Of a DNA stretch of 64,000 nt, positions 34,392 through 43,097 are shown piece by piece; within the stretch, counting starts at the first letter, position 1, and every line of letters starts with the position of its first letter. Source of the DNA: Mucilaginibacter gilvus (GTDB taxonomy: Bacteria > Bacteroidota > Bacteroidia > Sphingobacteriales > Sphingobacteriaceae). The DNA is taken from NCBI RefSeq assembly GCF_004054195.1, contig NZ_SBIW01000030.1:59103-123102 (forward strand), in the 5' to 3' direction. The translations under genes were made by a program, and so were the position numbers. The notes beneath the pieces were generated by a model. It made no database searches. It was not told the origin of the DNA and saw only the letters and a program-made list of their open reading frames with translations.

Positions 34392-37300
34392 TTACTTAAA
34401 ATCAAGGTCGCCTATGTATACCGCGCCTTTAGCATCTTTTTGCATTTGCAGTACGATCAGTTCTTTTTTCTCCTGCGGACTGCCATAGTGAGTAAACAAT
34501 TCGGCCATTACAGTAGTAGGCCCTGCAATGGTAGCCTGGGTATCGCCATAATAGTTTATCTCAATTTTATAAGTGCCTTTGATGGCTTTCTTCAACAGGA
34601 ACTGCTCTGGGCCAAAACCCTGGGTCATGTCGTCAGATATGCGGCCACCCAATTGAGTGCGGTTGTGACTGTAAAGGCATTTTTCACCGTTGGGGTCGGT
34701 TACCCACAGGTCAATATCGGTATTGTTCATATTCCAGTCCATCACAATGCGGATATCTGCCGGGAGCGATTTGATCACCTTTTTTGAAATGCCCGAAACG
34801 TTTACCTTGCCTTTGTTCAAGGCTATTATCCTGTTTATCTCCGGCAGGAAGATCTCTTCAATCCCATCATAAAGGTTTTCGGCATCCCTGGTGTAACTGG
34901 TTACCATGGCTTTATAAAGCACATCCAAGGCTTGCTGGTGTTTGCCTGCGTCGTCCAATGCCTGCCCATAATCGCGGAAGCTTTGCGGATCAAGCGGGCG
35001 CAATTCGGTTATCTTTTTGAATACGAAGAGCGCGGCTTCATAATCGCCAAGCTGTTTTAATTTGTAGCCGAGCATTTTGTATAGCTCGTAGCTATCCAGC
35101 CCCATTTCGGCCAGGTTGCTTAGTATCCGCAGGCCTAATTCTTTGTCGCCTGTTTTTATGAAATAATCGGCCACATCAAAATAGTAAACCGGGTTAGCGG
35201 CGAAGGCGGTACGCAACTCCAGGTATTTTTGGTACTGACCTGCTTTGCCTGCTTTTTGGATGGTTTTCAGGTAGTCGGCATCCGGTGCTTTGTAGGCGAT
35301 GGTGATGCCTTCTGGTTGGGGCGTAGGGTTGGCAACAGAATCGGGAGCCGGTACCACAGGTTTTGCCGCCGCGCCTTTTTTGGTGGTTACTACAATAACG
35401 CCGTTACTACCACTACTACCATAGATAGCGGTTGCTCCGGCATCTTTTAATACATCAATAGATTGGATATCATTTGGGTTTAATCCTTCTAAACTACCAC
35501 CCTGTACACCATCTATTACATATAAGGGTTTAGCCGCGCCTATCGCGGAAGTGCCTCTGACAGATACGTTCGTATTACTACCCGGCGCACCTTGCGTTAC
35601 TACGGTAACCCCGGAAGCCTGCCCTGCCAATGTTTGGTCAATTGCAACATTTGGCGATTGCACCGCCAGGCCGGCAACTCGTCCTGATAGGCCATATGCC
35701 ATTCCAGTGATCGGTCTGTCAATATTTTTCTCTGTGACTATTGTTGTGGCAGCTGTGGTTTCTACGCGGACATCTGCATTTGCGTTCGGGGCAATGTTTC
35801 CTACCATTCGCGGCTCCGATTCCTTATCATTCCCTGCATTCGCTTTGTATGTTGTAGCATTAATGGTCGATACCGAACCAGTAACATCCCGTCGCCTAAC
35901 CGAGCCATAACCAAGAACCACAACCTCATTCAAATTGGCAGAAGATGCCGCCAGGCTAACATTAACCAGGCCGTTTACATGAGGTGTACTTTGCCAGCTG
36001 GTATACCCAATATAGGATATCTGTAAGGCCGTACCTGCGGGCAGGCCTATGCTAAAGTTACCGCTTAAGTTGGTTTGGGTACCTATAGTTGTTCCCCTTG
36101 CAGTTACGGTAGCCCCCACAATGGGCTCCCCGGTTGCTTTATCTAAAACCCTGCCGGTTATCAGGCGGTTATTCCCATTTAAGCCATTGCTCAGGACGTG
36201 CCTCACTGGTTGTGGCGCTACCGGATTGCTTGCAACAGCGCGCGGCTTAACAACCTGTTTTGCCGGTTTTGGAGTGGGTTTCGGTGTAAAATCTGTATTC
36301 CACCATTCGGTGAGGGTTTGCAGCATATTTTCTGCCCCAATAAGATTTGCATCGGCCGCCTTCGGCTCATCATCATTGTTTCTCCTTTGCTTCATAATGG
36401 CATCGTATTGCGCCCTTAACTCCGTCGGTGGTTCAATGCCATATTGTATGTAGTCGTTTATGGTTTCCAACACAATAAGCGAGGTGTTGCGGGTAACAAT
36501 GCCAAACCGTTTGCCCAATGATTCTATCTCCTGGCGGTTATCATCATAATTAATATCCAGTTCAGTTATCTTTTTCTGCGCCCATAGTTTGGCCACATCC
36601 ACGTTATCCACGGCGTTTGCCTGCAGATCGAGCGTAACCTGTTTTTCTACACTTACTCTGTTGCCGTAGCCATATTGCAGGGTGATGGTTTGGTTAGGGT
36701 TTTTAGTAATACCCGCTAAAGAGAATGCGCCGCTCACTGTAACAGGCAGCGATGGATAATTATCCTCCACGGTGCTGCCCGCTTTAATGCCTAAAAAGCG
36801 TAGTGGCTGAATGGTGAGGGTGCTCATCGCTTTGGCTACATCATCCCTGGTCAGGTCTATCAACTCGCCGTTCGTTTTTTGGGTTATTAGTTTCAGATTG
36901 CTGTAATCTGCCGCTGCGGATGAGTTGATGCAGTAAACCGGCTTGCCGTTTAATTTTATTTGCCCTTCGCCAAAGGTTTGGTGCCCGTCGCTCATCAATA
37001 AATATTCATCAGCAGGGTATTTGTTGAGGTCGAGCCTGGCTAAATTTGTTGCGCCATCATAAGTGGTATGTTCCAGGTCGGTTTTAAGGGCATCCCAGTT
37101 GCCGTTGGTAATGGTGTAGGATTTGTTTTTTAAAACAACGTTGCTGAAAGCGATGAGGTTTACCTGGGCATTGTTCAGCTTTTTAAAATAAGCATCCAGA
37201 AGGGCAAGCTCTTTTTTTACATCGCGGTTAGCTGCGCTGAGCGATGCATCCCAAAGTAAACCAATGCTATGCGGCAATAGCTTGTTGGTGGTTTGTGCCG

Positions 37301-38054
37301 GGATGGCGGTATTAATAAACCAATAGTATTTATTGCCCTGCGCCTGTATCATCACCTCAGCAACATCTTTTGGTTTGGGGATATAGAACGACAGGGAGTG
37401 GCCGGGTGTGTAGTTCGTTTTTTCTATAGATGATGAATAAGTGTTTTGATGCTTGTCGAATTTTAGTTCATAAGCACTGGTATCATCGGCAACCGGGGCT
37501 GTGGCACTTTGCACAACTGATGCTGTAAGCGCGAATGTTTTTACGGTATCCTGTAAGTTAAGCGGCAGCGTGAACTTCAAGCTGCCGTTTGCCGCCATAG
37601 GGATCTCTTCTTCGTAACCGATAATAACGGTACGGGTGCTGTTTGGATTAATAGGGTAGATGCGCGTGCGGAAAGTATTGCCGGCTACCTTCTCTAACAA
37701 ACCCGGGTCTACCCGGCGGCGCTCTATAGATTCAAAAACTACTGTGCCTTTGCCACGGTCCACAGGTACAGCTTCGCGCATTTTGCCGTTAATATCCAGG
37801 GCGTACCTGCTTACGCTCACGCCATCTTTCAGCGGGAATAGCAGCGTGCCTTCCAATATCCGGTTGGTGGAATTGTGGAACGTCATTTGCCAGGTGGTGC
37901 GACTGATATTGCCATAAATGGCCACATCAATTTTTAAGTTTTGTAGTGTTACGCCGTTATTGCTTTTGCCATCAACAGTAAGCTGGGGAGATTGGGCGGT
38001 TGCCGTTTGTATGAACAGCAACAGAACGAGGATAGGTAAAGAAAGTAGTTTCAT
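34392..38054 (-). CDS. VIT / vWA / CarboxypepD_reg / SusC-plug / TPR / DUF2135 multidomain protein
   Basis: A 1220-residue secreted protein with a mosaic layout. Residues 1-20 are a signal peptide. About 25-150 is a VIT domain (including VFESIERRRVDPGLLEKV). About 260-420 is a von Willebrand A domain with MIDAS residues in DASLS (269-273), the YDGATN threonine and SDG (355-357). A Pro-rich linker runs 585-625. Residues 631-705 are a carboxypeptidase-regulatory-like beta domain (ITGRVLDKATGEPIVGATV, IGYTSW). Residues 706-895 match the start of SusC-type receptors: LNEVVVLGYG, then a TonB plug with RGTSAIGAAKPLYVIDGV and AIYGSSGSNGVIVVTTKKG. No beta-barrel follows; instead there are TPR-like helices (920-1055) and a DUF2135-type domain (1095-1220, DWNMNNTDIDLWVTDPNGE). 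Confidence 0.9.
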   Translation of the reverse strand: MKLLSLPILVLLLFIQTATAQSPQLTVDGKSNNGVTLQNLKIDVAIYGNISRTTWQMTFHNSTNRILEGTLLFPLKDGVSVSRYALDINGKMREAVPVDRGKGTVVFESIERRRVDPGLLEKVAGNTFRTRIYPINPNSTRTVIIGYEEEIPMAANGSLKFTLPLNLQDTVKTFALTASVVQSATAPVADDTSAYELKFDKHQNTYSSSIEKTNYTPGHSLSFYIPKPKDVAEVMIQAQGNKYYWFINTAIPAQTTNKLLPHSIGLLWDASLSAANRDVKKELALLDAYFKKLNNAQVNLIAFSNVVLKNKSYTITNGNWDALKTDLEHTTYDGATNLARLDLNKYPADEYLLMSDGHQTFGEGQIKLNGKPVYCINSSAAADYSNLKLITQKTNGELIDLTRDDVAKAMSTLTIQPLRFLGIKAGSTVEDNYPSLPVTVSGAFSLAGITKNPNQTITLQYGYGNRVSVEKQVTLDLQANAVDNVDVAKLWAQKKITELDINYDDNRQEIESLGKRFGIVTRNTSLIVLETINDYIQYGIEPPTELRAQYDAIMKQRRNNDDEPKAADANLIGAENMLQTLTEWWNTDFTPKPTPKPAKQVVKPRAVASNPVAPQPVRHVLSNGLNGNNRLITGRVLDKATGEPIVGATVTARGTTIGTQTNLSGNFSIGLPAGTALQISYIGYTSWQSTPHVNGLVNVSLAASSANLNEVVVLGYGSVRRRDVTGSVSTINATTYKANAGNDKESEPRMVGNIAPNANADVRVETTAATTIVTEKNIDRPITGMAYGLSGRVAGLAVQSPNVAIDQTLAGQASGVTVVTQGAPGSNTNVSVRGTSAIGAAKPLYVIDGVQGGSLEGLNPNDIQSIDVLKDAGATAIYGSSGSNGVIVVTTKKGAAAKPVVPAPDSVANPTPQPEGITIAYKAPDADYLKTIQKAGKAGQYQKYLELRTAFAANPVYYFDVADYFIKTGDKELGLRILSNLAEMGLDSYELYKMLGYKLKQLGDYEAALFVFKKITELRPLDPQSFRDYGQALDDAGKHQQALDVLYKAMVTSYTRDAENLYDGIEEIFLPEINRIIALNKGKVNVSGISKKVIKSLPADIRIVMDWNMNNTDIDLWVTDPNGEKCLYSHNRTQLGGRISDDMTQGFGPEQFLLKKAIKGTYKIEINYYGDTQATIAGPTTVMAELFTHYGSPQEKKELIVLQMQKDAKGAVYIGDLDFK

Positions 38055-38495
38055 AATTGGCTGGTTTTGCAGGTAGGATGCAGATGTAAAGCGGTTTCCA
38101 TAAAGATTTTTGAAAAAGTGGGAGGTGTGTAGTTTCTGCGGTTGAATCCATTAGAATATTGCGGAATTGTAATGGCGGTAGGTTGGCCCGTTCTGTAGCG
38201 CCTTGTGGCAGCATTCAGCAGGTAACTGTGACTCGCGAAAATAGTTAACAGCAACAATATTGGCGGTGACACAATATTGACACCACCCATTAATTTTTAA
38301 ACAACTGATTATGAGTTTTTTATAAATGTTCACGGTGTTCACGGTGTGAGCGTGAACACCGTGAACATAACTTACTGTACATTACCAATGGAACACAAAC
38401 AGACCCATTTCGGTTTTATTCTTTTAGATTGTTTCTAAATAATGATAATCCCTATCTAAAGCCGAAACCATTTATATCTTTTGGCTTTTAATAAA
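38055..38495. other. Intergenic region between the VIT protein gene and sdhC
   Basis: About 440 bases between divergent genes with no supported gene; short frames on the minus strand read through the repeat and look incidental. It contains composite repeat copy 2 (38233-38367) and must contain the promoter of the VIT gene, which I could not place. Confidence 0.55.
38233..38367. repeat. Composite dispersed repeat, copy 2, with a 17-base perfect hairpin
   Basis: Same arrangement as 1962-2089. The second palindrome is longer here: TGTTCACGGTGTTCACG (38327-38343), loop GTGTGAG, then its exact complement (38351-38367). It lies about 130 bases before the sdhC promoter. Confidence 0.8.
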
Positions 38496-38503
38496 TACTT
38501 TTG
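38496..38503 (+). promoter_or_regulatory. -7 box of the sdhCAB operon
   Basis: TACTTTTG, an exact TAnnTTTG match, 22 bases before the sdhC ATG at 38526. It lies inside the upstream extension of the frame, which supports the internal ATG. Confidence 0.6.
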
Positions 38504-38525
38504 CCTAAATAAATCTGAATCAATA

Positions 38526-39311
38526 ATGAGCGAATTCAAACAAACCTTTAACTCATCACTGGGAAAGAAGCTGATTATGGCTTTAACTGGCTTGTTTTTG
38601 TGTACTTTTTTAATTGTTCACCTGGGCGGCAACTTGTTGCTTTTTAAACACGACCAGGGTTTTGCATTTAACAGCTACGCAAATTTCTTAACGCATTTTC
38701 CTCCTATCGAAGTTATCGCGTACATCCTTTACATCAGCATTATTGTGCATGCGGTGTATGCTTTGGTATTGACCCTTAAAAACCGTAGTGCAAGGCCTGT
38801 AGGTTACGCCGTACAGCCAAAATCTGACGCGTCATGGTCGTCAAAAAACATGGGGCTTTTAGGTTCTATCCTGTTGTTGTTCATTGTGATCCACATGAGC
38901 GATTTTTGGTTTAGCTACAAGTATGATAACGTACTTAAATTTAAAGAGTACCGTACCGACCTGGCAACCAATGTAACTACTGTTGGCGAATACGTTCCGC
39001 AAGTTGCCGATTTTGAAAGATCTATCTCTACAGAAAACAATGTAGAAATTGTAAGGGTGAAAGATATTCACGCCCGTGTGCAGGAGAGCTTTAGCAAACT
39101 ATGGTATGTTGCATTCTACGTAATTGCAATTGCCGCGGTAGCGTTCCACTTGCTGCATGGTTTCCAGAGCGCGTTCCGCACGCTGGGATGGGTGCACCGT
39201 AAGTACCAGCCGATAGTTTACTTCTTCGGTACATGGTTCTTCGGGGTTATTATCCCGATAGGATTCGCCCTGATGCCAATATATTATTTTTACTTGAGTT
39301 TAAATAAGTAG
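38526..39311 (+). CDS. sdhC: Succinate dehydrogenase / fumarate reductase cytochrome b subunit
   Basis: A 261-residue membrane anchor with five hydrophobic helices, of the diheme single-subunit type found with menaquinone-reducing enzymes. Conserved histidines for heme ligands occur in LCTFLIVHLGGNLL, YISIIVHAVY, LLFIVIHMSDFW and AVAFHLLHGFQSA. It passes electrons between SdhB and the quinone pool. It is first in sdhCAB. The single-subunit anchor fits the menaquinone pathway genes mqnB/mqnD in this window. Confidence 0.95.
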   Translation: MSEFKQTFNSSLGKKLIMALTGLFLCTFLIVHLGGNLLLFKHDQGFAFNSYANFLTHFPPIEVIAYILYISIIVHAVYALVLTLKNRSARPVGYAVQPKSDASWSSKNMGLLGSILLLFIVIHMSDFWFSYKYDNVLKFKEYRTDLATNVTTVGEYVPQVADFERSISTENNVEIVRVKDIHARVQESFSKLWYVAFYVIAIAAVAFHLLHGFQSAFRTLGWVHRKYQPIVYFFGTWFFGVIIPIGFALMPIYYFYLSLNK

Positions 39312-39340
39312 TTGATAAGTTAGAACAGGTTGATTAGACG

Positions 39341-39384
39341 GAGCCAACCACTCACCATTCACTAAATCAACCACTCACTAAATA
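39341..39384. repeat. Low-complexity CCACTCAC repeats between sdhC and sdhA
   Basis: Degenerate runs of CAACCACTCACCATTCACTAAAT. The inverse-orientation relative (GAGTGGTGAGTAATGAGTGG) is at 54499-54547. It is one of several simple repeat types in intergenic gaps here. Confidence 0.55.
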
Positions 39385-39399
39385 AAAAATTAGAAAAGA

Positions 39400-41334
39400 A
39401 TGAGTTTAGATGCTAAAATTCCGCAGGGCCCGCTGGCCGAAAAATGGAGCAAGCATAAATTTAACTTAAAGCTGGTTAACCCCGCTAACAAGCGTAAATA
39501 CGATGTTATAATTGTAGGTACCGGTTTAGCCGGCGCATCTGCTGCTGCATCATTGGCCGAGCTTGGTTACAACGTTAAATCGTTTTGTTTCCAGGATAGC
39601 CCGCGCCGTGCGCACTCTATTGCGGCACAGGGTGGTATCAACGCAGCAAAAAACTATCAGAACGACGGCGACAGCGTTTACCGGTTGTTTTACGATACCA
39701 TTAAAGGCGGTGACTATCGTGCCCGTGAAGGTAACGTGTACCGCCTGGCAGAAGTATCGGTAAATATCATCGACCAGTGCGTTGCACAGGGCGTACCATT
39801 TGCCCGCGAATATGGCGGCTTGCTTGATAACCGGTCTTTCGGTGGTTCGCAGGTATCGCGTACATTTTACGCACGTGGCCAAACAGGACAACAGCTATTG
39901 TTAGGCGCCTACTCGGCACTGAACCGCCAGATCCATTTAGGTAAGGTGAAAATGTACACCCGCACCGAAATGCTGGATGTGGTTACTATTGACGGACAGG
40001 CGAAAGGTATTGTTACCCGTAACCTAAAAACCGGCGAGATAGAAACACATGCAGGTCACGCGGTTTTATTAGCAACAGGTGGTTATGGCAACGTGTTTTA
40101 CCTGTCTACCAACGCAATCGGTTCAAATGTAACCGCAGCATGGCGCGCGCACAAACGTGGTGCATTCTTTGCCAACCCTTGTTATACCCAAATTCACCCA
40201 ACCTGTATCCCGGTTACCGGCGATCACCAGAGCAAGCTTACGCTGATGTCGGAATCGTTGCGTAACGATGGCCGTGTTTGGGCACCAAAAACTGTGGAGG
40301 TTGCTAACAAGCTCCAGAAGAAGGAGATTACTGCAGCACAGGTAAAAGAAGACGAAAGAGATTACTTCCTCGAAAGAAAATACCCATCGTTTGGTAACCT
40401 TGTTCCGCGCGACGTGGCCTCACGTAACGCCAAAGAAATGAGCGACGAGGGCCGCGGTGTTGGTACAACTGGCTTAGCCGTATACCTCGATTTTGCCGAG
40501 GCTATCCAACGCTTAGGCGAAGATACCGTAAGGGCAAAATATGGTAACCTGTTTGATATGTACTATCAAATTACCGACGAAAACCCTTACAAGCAACCTA
40601 TGCGCATTTACCCGGCGGTACACTATACCATGGGCGGCCTTTGGGTTGATTATAACTTAAGCACAAACGTACCGGGCCTTTATGCCATGGGCGAGTGTAA
40701 CTTTAGCGATCACGGTGCAAACCGTCTTGGTGCATCTGCACTGATGCAAGGTCTATCTGACGGTTACTTTGTTATCCCTTACACCCTCGGCGATTATCTG
40801 GCTACTATCGGCCCAAAACCGGTAGATAAAAACCACCCGGCATTCGAAAAAACAAAACAGGAGGTTATTGCCTACAACAACAAACTGCTTGCATTAAAAG
40901 GCAACAAAACAGTTGTGGAATACCACCGCGAGCTTGGCCATATTATGTGGGAATATTGCGGGATGGCACGTACCGAAGAAGGACTGACCCACGCGAAAGG
41001 GTTGATAAAAGCTTTGAAGGCTGATTTCTGGAAAAATGCCATAGTAACCGGCGAGAACGACGAAGTAAATGCGGCCCTCGAAAGAGCCGGTCGCGTTGCC
41101 GACTTTATAGAACTGGGCGAACTGATGGTGACGGATGCTTTGGCACGCCGTGAATCATGCGGTGGCCACTTCCGGTTAGAATCGCAAACACCGGAGGGCG
41201 AAGCCTTGCGCGACGACGAAAATTTCGCGTTCGTATCGGCATGGGAATTTAAAGGTGAAGATCAGGAAGAAGAACTTCATAAAGAAGAACTGATCTTCGA
41301 AAATGTTAAGTTATCACAGAGAAGTTATAAATAG
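39400..41334 (+). CDS. sdhA: Succinate dehydrogenase / fumarate reductase flavoprotein subunit
   Basis: A 644-residue catalytic subunit that oxidises succinate to fumarate. The N-terminal dinucleotide fold (DVIIVGTGLAGASAAASLAE) is followed by the covalent-FAD histidine in RRAHSIAAQGGINAAKN, the capping domain, and the catalytic region around TIHPT-like QIHPTCIP and YTMGGLWVDYN. The C-terminal helical domain contains REDCGG-like RRESCGGHFR. It sits between sdhC and sdhB. Confidence 0.97.
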   Translation: MSLDAKIPQGPLAEKWSKHKFNLKLVNPANKRKYDVIIVGTGLAGASAAASLAELGYNVKSFCFQDSPRRAHSIAAQGGINAAKNYQNDGDSVYRLFYDTIKGGDYRAREGNVYRLAEVSVNIIDQCVAQGVPFAREYGGLLDNRSFGGSQVSRTFYARGQTGQQLLLGAYSALNRQIHLGKVKMYTRTEMLDVVTIDGQAKGIVTRNLKTGEIETHAGHAVLLATGGYGNVFYLSTNAIGSNVTAAWRAHKRGAFFANPCYTQIHPTCIPVTGDHQSKLTLMSESLRNDGRVWAPKTVEVANKLQKKEITAAQVKEDERDYFLERKYPSFGNLVPRDVASRNAKEMSDEGRGVGTTGLAVYLDFAEAIQRLGEDTVRAKYGNLFDMYYQITDENPYKQPMRIYPAVHYTMGGLWVDYNLSTNVPGLYAMGECNFSDHGANRLGASALMQGLSDGYFVIPYTLGDYLATIGPKPVDKNHPAFEKTKQEVIAYNNKLLALKGNKTVVEYHRELGHIMWEYCGMARTEEGLTHAKGLIKALKADFWKNAIVTGENDEVNAALERAGRVADFIELGELMVTDALARRESCGGHFRLESQTPEGEALRDDENFAFVSAWEFKGEDQEEELHKEELIFENVKLSQRSYK

Positions 41335-41345
41335 TAGCAGGGATA

Positions 41346-41414
41346 AGTATCAAGTAGTTAGTATCAAGTAGTTAGATTTTTGTCTTGCTACTTGATACTA
41401 ACTACTTGATACCA
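41346..41414. repeat. Inverted repeat of 14-base units between sdhA and sdhB
   Basis: Two tandem AGTATCAAGTAGTT units (41346-41375) face their complements (41388-41414), giving a stem of about 27 bases with a short loop. A related fragment is at 57182-57199. It would fold in the sdhAB mRNA. Confidence 0.8.
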
Positions 41415-41443
41415 ATCATCTGATACCAAAACTCAATAAAAAG

Positions 41444-42235
41444 ATGAGTACTGGAAACATGAATCTGACGCTGAAAGTATGGCGCCAAAAAAATTCACAA
41501 ACGGCAGGTAAATTTGTTACCTATAAGGCAGAAGGTATTTCTGAGGATATGTCGTTCCTGGAAATGCTGGATGTGGTGAACGAAAGCCTTACCAAAAAGA
41601 ATGATGAGCCAATTTATTTTGACCACGATTGCCGCGAAGGTATCTGCGGGTCATGCTCTTTATATATTAACGGTCACCCACATGGGCCTAAAAAAGCCAT
41701 TACCACCTGCCAGCTGCACATGCGTACTTTTAGTGATGGCGAAACCATTACTATCGAGCCATGGCGTTCGGCAGCGTTCCCGGTGATAAAAGACCTGGGT
41801 ACAGATCGTTCTGCGTTCGACAGGATCCAACAGGCAGGCGGTTTTATTTCGGTTAATACCGGTGGCGCGCAGGATGCTAACGCTATCCTGATCCCTAAAG
41901 TTGTTGCTGATGAGGCTTTCAACTCGGCTACCTGTATTGGTTGCGGTGCTTGCGTGGCAGCATGTAAAAATGCATCTGCTATGCTGTTTGTATCTGCAAA
42001 AATTACCCAGTTAGGTTTATTGCCACAAGGCCAGCCAGAGCGTTACAGCCGCGTGCAAGCCATGGTTGCCCAAATGGACGAAGAAGGCTTTGGTAACTGT
42101 ACCAACACTGGTGCCTGCGAAGCAGAATGCCCTAAAGAGATCACTCTAACGAACATAGCGCGCATGAACAACGATTTCTTCAGCGCGAAACTATTCAGAG
42201 AAGAACACGCGCACGACCATACCGGCGGCGAGTAA
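41444..42235 (+). CDS. sdhB: Succinate dehydrogenase / fumarate reductase iron-sulfur subunit
   Basis: A 263-residue electron-transfer subunit. The N-terminal ferredoxin domain binds a [2Fe-2S] cluster with cysteines in CREGICGSCSLYINGH and the later TTCQ; the C-terminal domain binds [4Fe-4S] and [3Fe-4S] clusters via CIGCGACVAAC and CTNTGACEAECP. It is last in the operon, separated from sdhA by a long inverted repeat and followed by a strong terminator. Confidence 0.97.
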   Translation: MSTGNMNLTLKVWRQKNSQTAGKFVTYKAEGISEDMSFLEMLDVVNESLTKKNDEPIYFDHDCREGICGSCSLYINGHPHGPKKAITTCQLHMRTFSDGETITIEPWRSAAFPVIKDLGTDRSAFDRIQQAGGFISVNTGGAQDANAILIPKVVADEAFNSATCIGCGACVAACKNASAMLFVSAKITQLGLLPQGQPERYSRVQAMVAQMDEEGFGNCTNTGACEAECPKEITLTNIARMNNDFFSAKLFREEHAHDHTGGE

Positions 42236-42257
42236 TTTCTAAGATATCCAATAAACG

Positions 42258-42291
42258 AAAATCCCCGGCTACTTAGTAACCGGGGATTTTT
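42258..42291 (+). terminator. Terminator of sdhCAB
   Basis: Stem AAAATCCCCGG / CCGGGGATTTT followed by TGTTTT, 23 bases after the sdhB stop. Confidence 0.9.
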
Positions 42292-42590
42292 GTTTTAATA
42301 GGTTTTTTCTACTCCTTTTCGCTGCCAAAAGCGTCCTGGCTTGTGGCCACTTGGCAGAGCGGAATTGCACTTCAACTTAATGTTTGGTTCACATGATGGC
42401 TACCTTGCACCTGGGTCATGGTGACACTATTATGGTGAAAATATGTTAACCCTGATTGTTTTTAAATTATTGATTATCAGTTATTTGAAATTTGTAGATT
42501 GAAATTGTGTTAAGTTATGTTAACCCTTATCGCAATCGCAGCGGTGGCTTTTTTGCTACCTTAAACTTTCGACTTTGATTTTCCACTCCT
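42292..42590. other. Non-coding region after sdhB
   Basis: No gene supported. At 42419-42486 there is a degenerate relative of the composite repeat (GGTGACACTATTATGG, then TTTTTAAATTATTGATTATCAG), similar in order to copies 1 and 2 but lacking the GTGTTCACG hairpin. Another pair GTTAACCCTGATT and GTTAACCCTTATC lies at about 42446 and 42519. Confidence 0.5.
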
Positions 42591-43064
42591 TTACGTTTTC
42601 TTAACAGCCGCCACCAAATCCGTGATCTTTGGCACTTTCTCGTATGCCTGTACCAAGTGGCCATCTTTGGCATAAATGGCAATGTATGGCGTGGTTTTTA
42701 GCTGATAATATTTTTGTACGGCGTAGGTATATCCCTCGGTGCCTAAGGTGAAATTTTTATAAGCTGACAGGCCAAAATCATCATTAAAGGTTTTTACCAT
42801 GCGGATATCGGTAAAGGTGATCATCACTACCTGGATATCTTTAAAGCTTTTCATCACCGGTTTCATGTCATAAATAAGCTTTTGGCAATGGCTGCAATCC
42901 GGCGCAAAGTAGATCAGCATCACCGGCTTGTTCTTTTTCAGGTCGGCAGGGGTGGTCCAGGTGTTATCCAGTTTAAGCATTTTGTAGGGCGCAATTACCG
43001 GGGGCTGGGCTTTTGAGCATCCTGCCGCTATGAGCAGGGTAATGGCGAATAGTAATTTCTTCAT
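42591..43064 (-). CDS. Thioredoxin-fold lipoprotein
   Basis: A 157-residue small redox protein with a lipoprotein signal (LLIAAGCSK) and a TlpA/thioredoxin fold. The active site is CSHC in YFAPDCSHCQKLIYD, near residue 54. It is likely a periplasmic, membrane-tethered disulfide reductase or a bacterioferritin-comigratory-like protein; the partner is unknown. It is co-directional with the downstream-encoded dehydrogenase, but a functional link is not evident. Confidence 0.85.
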   Translation of the reverse strand: MKKLLFAITLLIAAGCSKAQPPVIAPYKMLKLDNTWTTPADLKKNKPVMLIYFAPDCSHCQKLIYDMKPVMKSFKDIQVVMITFTDIRMVKTFNDDFGLSAYKNFTLGTEGYTYAVQKYYQLKTTPYIAIYAKDGHLVQAYEKVPKITDLVAAVKKT

Positions 43065-43097
43065 TTTATATTTAAGCGAAACAGGGGGTTAATTTTA

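Noticed and set aside
38051..38342. Short minus-strand frames across the composite repeat before sdhC
   Set aside because: They read through palindromes and share text only with the non-coding copy 1; no start signal or domain. Treated as repeat sequence.
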